17,088 nucleotides of DNA from Oceanospirillum sp964342385 (GTDB taxonomy: Bacteria > Pseudomonadota > Gammaproteobacteria > Pseudomonadales > Halomonadaceae), in the NCBI GenBank assembly GCA_964342385.1, contig CAYFGP010000139.1:1-17088 (forward strand), written 5' to 3'. Position 1 is the stretch's first letter. Each line of letters opens with the position of its first letter. The notes under the pieces were generated by a model, which saw nothing but the letters and a program-made list of their open reading frames with translations, had not been told where the DNA came from and searched no databases. A program made the translations under genes and the position numbers. Of the stretch, positions 1 to 6,047 are shown one piece after another.

Positions 1-50
1 ATAATGAACCTAAAAGTGACAGGCTACTGCTTGTTTATGAAATATCCGGG
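1..50. mobile_element. Possible insertion-sequence end (foreign junction) inside a chemoreceptor gene
   Basis: Seen: chemoreceptor homology on the minus strand stops abruptly at about position 48-51, and the remaining bases encode only a 12-residue tail unlike any chemoreceptor before a stop at 10-12. The tetranucleotide CTAG lies at 51-54, directly at the junction, and could be a target-site copy. Inference: this is the terminus of an inserted element whose body lies outside the window. The terminal bases (ATATCCGGG at 42-50) faintly recall IS1380-type ends, but that is from memory. A rearrangement or deletion junction would look the same. Confidence 0.35.
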
Positions 51-1158
51 CTAGTTCGCTGATCAACTGCACGACATTCTGCATATCCGATGACAGGGTA
101 TGGATCTGATTGGAAGAGTTTTCGATTGCACGACCAGAGGAGGCCACATCCTGACTGGCCTGATCCGCTTCACCGGAGGTATGCTGAGCATTGTTAGCGA
201 TCTCATGAATCGCATTTTGCAGTTCACTCACAGCAGTATGCACCTGTTGTACTGCCTGTTGTTGATGTTGCGCACTGTTCTTAGTTTGACTGGCGTTTTC
301 TGTCAGGCGATCAATAACCTGATTCATATTGTTGGTATGAGTCTGTGCTTCCGAGATCATACCTTGCAAAAACTCCACAAAGCGGTTGACCTGTCGAGCA
401 ACGGAAGCCACTTCATTTTTACCCTCAACCGGAATACGGTGAGTCAAATCGCCACCACCGTCGGCAAGTGAGGAGAGCAAGGTTTCCTGCTGCAACAGAG
501 GTTTTACGATCAGACCTGTGCCATAAGTCGCAGTGATAAAAGCGATGGTTAACGAAATCGCCAGTACAACCAATACACTGGTGGTTTCAGCGTCGTAAAC
601 CAGATCAATCTCCTCAGCCAATGCGGCACCATACTGATCAATCTGCTCACCTAACAGATCGTATTGATCCCTGAGTTGGCCAAACGCCTTGCCTTCAGCT
701 CCCTGAATCAAGGTTAGTGCTTGCTGTGTTTGCCCCTGATCTGCCAAGGAGAACACCTGTTGCGCCTGACTTTGCCATTGAGATAAGGCTTGCTTAAATG
801 CTTGCTCAGAAGCCAATGTCATTCCCGCTTCTGCAGCCAGTTGGCGCGCCGTCATCATACGCTTTGTGGCTTGGCCTACATTGTCATCAAAATCCTGTTT
901 CGCTGTGTTTTTATCGCCGCCACCTTGTTCAACAGTAACATAATCACGCATCGCTGTGGCAGCCTGATACAGATCACGATCGGCATTTAAGATGGCACTG
1001 GTCGCAGGGTTTAACTTACCGGCAACGATCGCAGAGTGCTCGCTCATCGCACGGATACCTAAATGACCAATATAACCCAGCAGCAGTATCAACAGACTGA
1101 GCATGACGATGGGAAGAGCGATTTGCCAACGCAGACTCAGTTTGGAATAGGCATTCAT
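10..1158 (-). pseudogene. Methyl-accepting chemotaxis protein, truncated in the signalling domain
   Basis: This is the N-terminal part of a transmembrane chemoreceptor that would report a periplasmic signal to CheA/CheW. Seen from ATG 1158 (382 residues): TM1 at about 12-34; a roughly 160-residue helical, Gln/Ala-rich periplasmic region of the four-helix-bundle kind with no Cache signature; TM2 at about 194-218; HAMP at about 219-272 (with GGGDLTHRIP); and the first part of the coiled-coil signalling domain to about residue 370. The protein then ends in 12 unrelated residues. The hairpin tip NLLALNAAIEAARAGE, which binds CheA and CheW, and the returning helix are both missing, so it cannot signal as written. 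The start at 1158 is chosen because AAGGAGA lies nine bases upstream; the in-frame ATG at 1191 has no such site. The remaining 3' half may lie beyond the left edge. Ligand unknown. Confidence 0.85.
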
Positions 1159-1403
1159 ATGTAGGTGTCTCCTTAACCACAAAAAGCGCATATTAATTAG
1201 CTTAGTTGCTCCTTAAACGAGCAGGGCTGAGATTATTCTTGCATAGCAAAACTCAGGACCGCGTGAACAAAGCCTGAGCGCTATGTGAAATAAAATATTT
1301 TTATGTAAATAAGTGTAAGCTGCTTTTACGCAAATAGCAGACGATTGGAGCAGATGATTTGAATCAATAGCTGAAGCCAATCAGCCAGCTCTGATAAATC
1401 GAA

Positions 1404-1445
1404 GGGCAAGGGCAAGGGCAAGGGCAAGGGCAAGGGCAAGGGCAA
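1404..1445. repeat. Tandem hexamer (GGGCAA)x7, G-quadruplex pattern
   Basis: Seven exact, uninterrupted copies of GGGCAA run from 1404 to 1445, flanked by AA before and GG after. The plus strand has seven G-triplets separated by three-base CAA loops, which is the standard G-quadruplex pattern. The complementary strand would read as alternating Pro-Cys, but that frame is not supported as a gene. Copy number is likely to vary between strains by slippage. Because the unit is six bases, length change would not alter a reading frame. Confidence 0.95.
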
Positions 1446-1546
1446 GGAGAAAATGACAGGCCTCTGATTAAGATAAAGTCAGAAGTCAGATTGAGGTACA
1501 ACGTAAAAGTCAGTATATGAACAGCCTGGCAGTATCGGCAGCACAC

Positions 1547-1618
1547 TCACCAAACTTTAATCCCAATCGGGTTATCAGGCCAAGTTTTTGATCTGCTTCG
1601 CATTTCCTTATCGTTCAT
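1547..1618 (-). CDS. Possible 23-aa small ORF, unrecognised
   Basis: A 23-codon ORF starts at ATG 1618 and ends with TGA at 1549-1547. The start has a good ribosome binding site: AGAGG at 1631-1627, eight bases upstream. The peptide begins MNDKEMRSRSK and ends PDNPIGIKVW, basic then mixed, with no membrane segment. The same frame stays open after the TGA into the hexamer repeat, so this could be the start of a decayed longer gene instead of a real small protein. A 7-bp inverted repeat lies about 45 bases upstream. No family recognised; existence uncertain. Confidence 0.25.
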   Translation of the reverse strand: MNDKEMRSRSKTWPDNPIGIKVW

Positions 1619-1660
1619 ATGGAAAACCTCTTTCGTAATTTCTAAAGATGCTTGATACTT

Positions 1661-1681
1661 CTATCATTCGAACTATGATAG
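1661..1681. promoter_or_regulatory. Inverted repeat CTATCAT / ATGATAG, possible operator
   Basis: Perfect 7-bp arms at 1661-1667 and 1675-1681 surround a 7-base centre that itself contains TTCGAA. The size and symmetry fit a dimeric regulator site, but there is no T-tract for a terminator. It lies upstream of the small ORF at 1618 (minus) and about 320 bases from the cyclase. Function not shown. Confidence 0.25.
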
Positions 1682-1947
1682 CGCTGCCGTTGCATATTTC
1701 TGACGAGTAGATAGAGCGGTTACCCAACTGAAACAGTCAACCGCTATATTTAGATAGAGAAAATTGCTTTGAAAGTGATCAGACTATCATTTAGGGAATG
1801 ACTTTCGATCGAACGATTAATATTGATTGAAGTTTCAGGGAGGAAGTGCAACCAAGATCTGCTATAAGCTTTGTTTATAAGATGTTTTTTTCTAGCAGTT
1901 TTAGCTTATTGAGCCAGAAAGAAACAACCTGACAGCCACGGCAGAAA

Positions 1948-1979
1948 TTGACATCAGAAACGGTTGATACCTTTATAGT
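1948..1979 (+). promoter_or_regulatory. Candidate sigma-70 promoter of the cyclase gene
   Basis: A consensus -35 TTGACA lies at 1948-1953. TATAGT (one mismatch to TATAAT) is at 1974-1979, 20 bases away; alternatively TTTATA at 1972-1977 gives an 18-base spacer with a weaker -10. Transcription would start close to 1985, leaving a leader of only about 15 bases before ATG 2000. This also argues against translation starting at the in-frame TTG at 1979. Confidence 0.4.
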
Positions 1980-1999
1980 TGGCAAAGATTAGAGCTCAG

Positions 2000-4117
2000 A
2001 TGAAGTGCTTGAATATCAAATGGGTCGTTTTATTTTTAATTCTGTACCCAATCAGTCTATTTGCCAGTACTCCTGTACTCTTGAATGAGAACAGAGAGGA
2101 GTATCCCCTTGGCCGTTATATCCAGCTATTGGAAGATGTCACCGGTCAGTTGCAGATCAGTGATGTGGTATCCACCGAATACCAGGATAAATTCAGACCC
2201 AACCGAATCAATGTACCTAATCTAGGCATGACAGACTCAAGTTATTGGGTCCGGTTTGATCTGGCTAACGAATCGGCCAAAGAGCAATCCTATTTATTAG
2301 AAATCGCTTACCCTCTGCATGACAAGATCGATCTCTACCTGTTCGATGCTTACGGTAATTATGAACTGAAGGAAGCCGGTGACCTCTACCCCTTCTCCCA
2401 TAGAGATATTCTGCACCGTTACTTCCTGTTTGATATCGAACTGCCAGCACTGGCTAACCGCACCGTGTATATGCGCTTTCAGACCCAGGGCTCAATGCAA
2501 CTGCCCATGACCCTATGGAAACCGGAAGCTTATATCGAGAAGGTCAATATTGAGCAGTACGTTTTTGGCCTATATTACGGCGTTATGCTGGTGATGGTGC
2601 TTTATAACCTGTTTATCTTTTTGGGCATCCAAGATCGTGCTTATCTGTATTATGTCGCCTATATTGCCTGTTTGACCGTGATGCAGATGTCATTAAATGG
2701 CTTTGCCTTTGAATATTTCTGGTCAAACTATCCTCTCTGGGCAAACAAAAGCTTACCTGTATTTATCTTTTTGACGGTCTTTGCGGGCTATCTCTTCAGC
2801 CGCCGTTTCTTGGATACCCGCAATACAATCCCGATGATGGACATTCTCTTATCTGCACTGCTCTGGCTCGCATTACTCGGTGCAGTGGTATCTATCTTCC
2901 TACCTTACTCATTGATGATAATGATGAGTGCAGCGCTGGCGATTGTCAGCCCTGTCATTCTGCTGCTAGCCGGCTTTATCTGTTTGGCCAAAGGGGTTTT
3001 ATCCACTGGCTACTATCTTACTGCCTGGTCATTATTGATTGTCGGTGCTGTAGTATATGCCCTGAAAGGGCTGGGTATCTTGCCCAGTACCTTCTATACC
3101 GAATACGCAATTCATATCGGGTCTGTATTTGAGGTGGTGTTACTGTCGCTGGGCATCACGGATCGTATTTCCACTTTAGAGCGCGAAAGAATCATTGCTC
3201 AACGGGCACGCATATCTGAGCAAAAGCTGGCTTCTGCCTTTGAAAAGTTTGTACCTAAGCAGTTTGTTGTTAAGGCTGATAAGGACAAAAAAGGGCTGGA
3301 ATCCATTACCCCTGGTAATGTAGAGGACGGCTATATCACTATTTTATTCAGTGATGTGCGTTCATTTACCGAGCTGTCTGAACCCATGTCTCCTCAGGAA
3401 GTGTTTAAATTTCTGAACTCTTACCTGGCACGTATGCAGCCTTCTATCCAGAAAAACGGCGGCTTTGTTGATAAGTTTATTGGCGATGCCATTATGGCGC
3501 TGTTTGAATTGGAGTCGAAACAAGACAGTGCTTACTCTGCGATTCAAGCGGCGATTGGTATGCAAAATGCCTTGGTGATCTACAACAAACATCGCCGCAG
3601 TGTCTCCTACCCTGCTATCGAAACCGGTATTGGCATTCACAGTGGTGACGTAATGATCGGCACAGTAGGCAGTAATGAACGTATGGAGTTTACTGCCATC
3701 GGTAATGCCGTGAATGTTTCTTCCCGTCTTGAAGGCTTAACCAAGTTCTACGGTGCTAAGATTATCGCCAGTCGGGAAACCATGGACTTACTGCCAGACA
3801 GAGATATGTTTAAACACCGTATTCTGGACTGGTTGCGGGTAAAAGGTAAGAAACAACCCATTGAGATCTATGAGATTCTGGAGACCGACTCAGGGCAGAT
3901 GCAGGAAGCCAAAATCAATGCCGAAAAATATATTGCTATGGGTTTACAGCATCGCCACAAAAAAGAGTTTGATCGTGCACTGAAGTACTTTAACAAGGGC
4001 TTAAAGCTGTTCCCTAAGGATGAAGCGCTGAAGTTCCATTGTAAGACCTGTGCTCAACTACTGCAGAATAGCGTTGAGCGTAACTGGGATGGCGCGATCG
4101 ATATGAAGAGCAAGTGA
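2000..4117 (+). CDS. 7TMR-DISM membrane receptor with class III adenylate cyclase domain
   Basis: Predicted membrane receptor making cAMP from ATP in the cytoplasm in response to a periplasmic cue. Seen in 705 residues: a signal peptide (cut near 22-23); a periplasmic 7TMR-DISMED2-type sensor at about 27-175; seven membrane segments at about 185-390; a short coiled linker; and a cyclase domain at about 440-625. Catalytic residues look complete: metal-binding D452 and D496, base-selecting K492 and T565, and N572 and R576. The Lys/Thr pair indicates adenylate rather than guanylate cyclase, class IIIb-like, a group often activated by bicarbonate. A short TPR-like tail covers about 638-690. ATG 2000 is preferred over TTG 1979 because it gives a normal signal peptide and the TTG overlaps the promoter; the ribosome binding site is weak. 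Single gene, convergent with the WYL regulator 36 bases downstream. Ligand unknown. Confidence 0.9.
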   Translation: MKCLNIKWVVLFLILYPISLFASTPVLLNENREEYPLGRYIQLLEDVTGQLQISDVVSTEYQDKFRPNRINVPNLGMTDSSYWVRFDLANESAKEQSYLLEIAYPLHDKIDLYLFDAYGNYELKEAGDLYPFSHRDILHRYFLFDIELPALANRTVYMRFQTQGSMQLPMTLWKPEAYIEKVNIEQYVFGLYYGVMLVMVLYNLFIFLGIQDRAYLYYVAYIACLTVMQMSLNGFAFEYFWSNYPLWANKSLPVFIFLTVFAGYLFSRRFLDTRNTIPMMDILLSALLWLALLGAVVSIFLPYSLMIMMSAALAIVSPVILLLAGFICLAKGVLSTGYYLTAWSLLIVGAVVYALKGLGILPSTFYTEYAIHIGSVFEVVLLSLGITDRISTLERERIIAQRARISEQKLASAFEKFVPKQFVVKADKDKKGLESITPGNVEDGYITILFSDVRSFTELSEPMSPQEVFKFLNSYLARMQPSIQKNGGFVDKFIGDAIMALFELESKQDSAYSAIQAAIGMQNALVIYNKHRRSVSYPAIETGIGIHSGDVMIGTVGSNERMEFTAIGNAVNVSSRLEGLTKFYGAKIIASRETMDLLPDRDMFKHRILDWLRVKGKKQPIEIYEILETDSGQMQEAKINAEKYIAMGLQHRHKKEFDRALKYFNKGLKLFPKDEALKFHCKTCAQLLQNSVERNWDGAIDMKSK

Positions 4118-4153
4118 TGTGGATATCGCTGATCTGAAATGCATTAGTTCAGA

Positions 4154-4843
4154 CTAGCAACTCTGTGCCGTCATTCGCGCAATATAGTGCTGTAGATTAC
4201 GCTCAGGACCCGTCTCAAAATATTGCTCTAACAGAGTAATCTGCTGCATACGATCAATACGAAATTCCCGATAGTCATCTCTTAAATGACACCAGGCGAT
4301 CAATGTCCATTTCCCTCCCCAATAGACCATGCCTAACGGGTCGAGAGTACGTTCTGAGTATTGGCCATCCGCACGGTTATAACACAGCTGGACCTGGCGC
4401 TTCTCTTCAATGGCCTGACGCACCTGTTGGCTGAAATCAGCATCATTGCTTTGCACAAAATAGTCTGGGACCAGTAAGGTTTGCTGCTCAACCAGAGCTT
4501 TCAGATCATCAGGCAGAATCGCGTTAATTTTATCGATGGCACGGCCAGCCGCCCCTGCCAGTTCCTTATCAGACCAGGCTTGAACCATACGACTCCCCAG
4601 TAATAGAGCAATAATTTCGGTACGGTCAAACATCAGCGGCGGCAACTCAAAGTTATGCCGGATGCGGTAACCGATCCCTGCTTCTCCTTCAACAGGAATA
4701 CCGGAAAGCTCCAGCGCCTGGATATCCCGATAAATGGTGCGTTCACTGACCTCCAGCTTTTCCGCCAGTGTTTTAGCGGTGATTGCCGTCCGGCGTCCTC
4801 TTAACAGATTAGTCAGTTGGAACAGGCGTTCAGCCTTATTCAT
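4154..4843 (-). CDS. YafY-type transcriptional regulator (HTH plus WYL domain)
   Basis: Cytoplasmic DNA-binding regulator of the DeoR-like HTH/WYL family. Seen in 229 residues: an N-terminal winged helix-turn-helix at about 1-60 (KTLAEKLEVSERTIYRDIQAL is the recognition region, positions about 24-44), a linker helix region, and a WYL ligand-binding domain at about 140-215. The namesake motif reads KWTLIAWC here instead of WYL, followed by the conserved YREFRIDRM. WYL proteins of this type usually bind a small ligand or nucleic acid; none can be predicted here. ATG 4843 has AAGGA seven bases upstream. The next gene upstream on the same strand is the small ABM-fold protein, 226 bases away. Regulators of this kind often sit beside such a gene and may control it, but this is inference. 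The spacer contains several inverted repeats that could be its operator. Confidence 0.88.
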   Translation of the reverse strand: MNKAERLFQLTNLLRGRRTAITAKTLAEKLEVSERTIYRDIQALELSGIPVEGEAGIGYRIRHNFELPPLMFDRTEIIALLLGSRMVQAWSDKELAGAAGRAIDKINAILPDDLKALVEQQTLLVPDYFVQSNDADFSQQVRQAIEEKRQVQLCYNRADGQYSERTLDPLGMVYWGGKWTLIAWCHLRDDYREFRIDRMQQITLLEQYFETGPERNLQHYIARMTAQSC

Positions 4844-4881
4844 CGGAGATCCTTCTTATTCATTAGGGATTATCTTTATTC

Positions 4882-4941
4882 AAGAGCCCAGCCGCATTCA
4901 GCAGACCCGTCTTACTCATCTGGGCCCCTTGAAGGGCTCTT
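4882..4941. repeat. Inverted repeat AAGAGCCC / GGGCTCTT upstream of the WYL regulator
   Basis: Perfect 8-bp arms at 4882-4889 and 4934-4941 are 44 bases apart. A second pairing, GCCCAG 4886-4891 with CTGGGC 4920-4925, competes for the same bases. The element lies 39-98 bases before the WYL start codon, so in the minus-strand transcript it would be leader RNA. There is no T-tract for a terminator on the minus strand. Two exclusive pairings would suit an attenuator, but that is speculation. Confidence 0.35.
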
Positions 4942-4957
4942 ATTTATGTTTACGGTA

Positions 4958-5022
4958 CGGATTGATACCTGTGGTAATCAATCCGAGAATCTCTCAGGCA
5001 TCAGGTCTTTCAATCTGATGCC
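4958..5022. repeat. Two adjacent perfect hairpins between the WYL and ABM genes
   Basis: Hairpin one pairs CGGATTGAT (4958-4966) with ATCAATCCG (4977-4985). Hairpin two pairs GGCATCAG (4997-5004) with CTGATGCC (5015-5022). Both have ten-base loops and they are 11 bases apart. Neither is followed by a T-run on either strand, so ordinary termination is unlikely. They could stabilise the 3' end of the ABM transcript, or be regulator sites. Confidence 0.4.
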
Positions 5023-5069
5023 ATCGGCTGAAAGTGATTAGTCAAAGTCTAACTATCAGCTAAAACCTA

Positions 5070-5402
5070 TCAGGCACTTTCTGTTTCTGCGTAGCACTCC
5101 AATGCCGCAAGCACCTCAGTATGCTGCATAGAGACACTTTCAGCATCAATCAGCTGCATCAGTTTGCCGCAACATTCAGATTGCATAAAGGCTTGCTGTG
5201 CATGCTTGGCATCAGCCATGGTTTGCCAATAAACAATATCACTCCACACGCCCGTTTCTTCATTGCAGCACAGGGAACGGTACAGAATACCGGGTAGCGT
5301 TTTAATGAATTCTTCTACCGCCACATTAGTTTCCAGGAAATCATTTTTGTTCGCAGCAGGGTTCAGTTTAAAGCTTACGATTTCGACAACATTATTTTCC
5401 AT
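5070..5402 (-). CDS. Small ABM-fold (dimeric alpha-beta barrel) protein
   Basis: A 110-residue cytoplasmic protein with the pattern of the antibiotic-biosynthesis-monooxygenase-like dimeric barrel family: a first strand VVEIVSFKLN at about 5-14, a helix over residues 20-35, a strand around YRSLCC, the conserved WSDIVYW strand at about 53-59, a helix KHAQQAFM, and a closing segment near AESVSMQH. Members include monooxygenases, dechlorinases, stress proteins and many of unknown function, so no reaction can be assigned. Unusual here are two adjacent-cysteine pairs (C45-C46 and C77-C78) plus C103 near the C-terminus. ATG 5402 has AAGAGA about eight bases upstream. It precedes the WYL regulator on the same strand by 226 bases, which suggests a regulator/target pair. 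Confidence 0.75.
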   Translation of the reverse strand: MENNVVEIVSFKLNPAANKNDFLETNVAVEEFIKTLPGILYRSLCCNEETGVWSDIVYWQTMADAKHAQQAFMQSECCGKLMQLIDAESVSMQHTEVLAALECYAETESA

Positions 5403-5516
5403 AACACGCTTCTCTTAAGTCGATTGTGTAAAGTAAGACGCTTGGTGGCATGCCTCATTTCTAGAGATGAACGGCTCAAGCGATGCCCTCAAAGCATGAA
5501 GCCAGTGTAAAAGGGG

Positions 5517-5548
5517 GCTCCTGACAGGGAGTGTCAGGAGCTTTATTT
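5517..5548. terminator. Intrinsic terminator with no obvious gene attached
   Basis: A perfect 10-bp stem, GCTCCTGACA (5517-5526) and TGTCAGGAGC (5532-5541), has a five-base loop and is followed on the plus strand by TTTATTT (5542-5548). On the minus strand the stem is followed by CCCCTTTT, so it could work both ways. No convincing ORF ends nearby on either strand: the ABM gene starts leftward at 5402 and the next plus-strand gene begins after 5900. It may end a small RNA. Confidence 0.65.
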
Positions 5549-5610
5549 GGATTGTTTGAGAGACGCGGTTTCAGCCTTGAGATTTAAATTGACGGTTTAG
5601 CCTTACTATT

Positions 5611-5637
5611 TTGACCGGTCACTTAAAGAGGTATAAC
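5611..5637 (+). promoter_or_regulatory. Candidate promoter overlapped by palindromes
   Basis: TTGACC at 5611-5616 and TATAAC at 5632-5637 are separated by 15 bases, a short spacer. The -35 overlaps the 10-bp palindrome TGACCGGTCA (5612-5621). The predicted start would lie in the inverted repeat at 5639-5658. The placing suggests a repressible promoter for a transcript running about 400 bases to the chemoreceptor. Confidence 0.33.
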
Positions 5638-5638
5638 T

Positions 5639-5658
5639 AAAGTTATGGTAATAACTTT
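5639..5658. promoter_or_regulatory. Inverted repeat AAAGTTAT / ATAACTTT, possible operator
   Basis: Perfect 8-bp arms (5639-5646 and 5651-5658) surround GGTA. In RNA the stem extends by a G-U and a C-G pair to ten. It lies just after the candidate -10 element at 5632-5637. A second related palindrome, ATAACCCAGGTTAT, is at 5741-5754. Confidence 0.4.
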
Positions 5659-5740
5659 GGCTATATCTATTAAGAAACTTATTAACTCCTTTTATTTCAA
5701 TAAGTTACCTTATCACATCAGCTTTCTGCTTCTTTAAACG

Positions 5741-5754
5741 ATAACCCAGGTTAT
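5741..5754. promoter_or_regulatory. Palindrome ATAACCCAGGTTAT
   Basis: Six-base arms ATAACC and GGTTAT flank CA, followed directly by AACCCC. It shares the ATAAC half-site with the inverted repeat about 100 bases upstream, so the same protein might bind both. No T-tract follows. Confidence 0.3.
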
Positions 5755-5914
5755 AACCCCTTACATTAAAGGTGCTTTAACTCATTACACATTTATCCTT
5801 TTAAATCAATTAGTTACTAACACCCTTTCCTTGGCATCTGACTTGCTCTAGTCCTTGTTTGAGCTAATTAGCCAGCAAAAAATCATAACTAAAAACTAAA
5901 CCAGGTGGGTGTCT

Positions 5915-6034
5915 ATGTGGACTGCAGCAGTGACGACAGGGGATCAAGTGAGTGGGCAAGCTTTTGAGCATCAGGAGCGATGGAGAATTGTCTCTTTAGT
6001 GGAACTCAATCTGATAACAATCATTGAAGCATAG
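5915..6034 (+). CDS. Possible 39-aa leader ORF before the chemoreceptor
   Basis: A 39-codon ORF from ATG 5915 to TAG 6034. AGGTGGG lies five bases before the ATG, a good ribosome binding site. The peptide starts MWTAAVTTGDQVSG and ends LNLITIIEA, with no signal peptide or clear membrane helix. Its stop overlaps the chemoreceptor's own ribosome binding site (GAGGT at 6034-6038), and the receptor ATG follows 13 bases after the stop, an arrangement that fits translational coupling. I do not recognise the peptide. It could equally be a chance ORF in a long leader. Confidence 0.4.
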   Translation: MWTAAVTTGDQVSGQAFEHQERWRIVSLVELNLITIIEA

Positions 6035-6047
6035 AGGTCAGAAAGCG

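Larger units (their letters stand above)
1159..1999. other. Long intergenic region between divergent genes
   Basis: About 840 bases lie between the broken chemoreceptor (leftward) and the cyclase (rightward). The region holds a hexamer tandem repeat, a short inverted repeat at 1661-1681, a 7-bp inverted repeat (AGCGGTT 1715-1721 with AACCGCT 1739-1745), a 6-bp inverted repeat (CTCAGG 1252-1257 with CCTGAG 1273-1278), one doubtful small ORF and a candidate promoter for the cyclase. No convincing longer gene, tRNA or clear terminator is visible. The dense stops and low GC at about 1280-1340 and 1800-1980 argue against hidden coding. Confidence 0.7.
5549..5914. other. AT-rich leader region upstream of the chemoreceptor, no gene seen
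   Basis: About 365 bases with no supportable reading frame. The region is AT-rich and carries several palindromes, listed separately, plus scattered ATAAC or GTTAT pentamers, continuing to about 6020. It probably holds the control region of the chemoreceptor downstream. No sigma-28 pattern (TAAA, 15 bases, GCCGATAA) was found. Confidence 0.5.

Noticed and set aside
1404..1445. CRISPR-like array
   Set aside because: The unit is six bases with no spacers; it is a simple tandem repeat.
1364..1546. 60-codon ORF ending in a Pro-Cys repeat
   Set aside because: It begins with GTG directly after an in-frame TGA, has no ribosome binding site of its own, and its repeat merely translates the hexamer array.
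1547..1549. Possible selenocysteine read-through of the in-frame TGA
   Set aside because: No convincing SECIS-type hairpin follows immediately, and the downstream frame does not look like protein.
4133..4153. TCTGAA/TTCAGA hairpin between the convergent cyclase and WYL genes as terminator
   Set aside because: Only a 6-bp stem with no T-tract on either strand; too weak to call.
4734..5041. Two overlapping plus-strand frames across the WYL start and spacer
   Set aside because: They run through the hairpin-rich spacer and the antisense of a real gene, with no ribosome binding site and no family resemblance.
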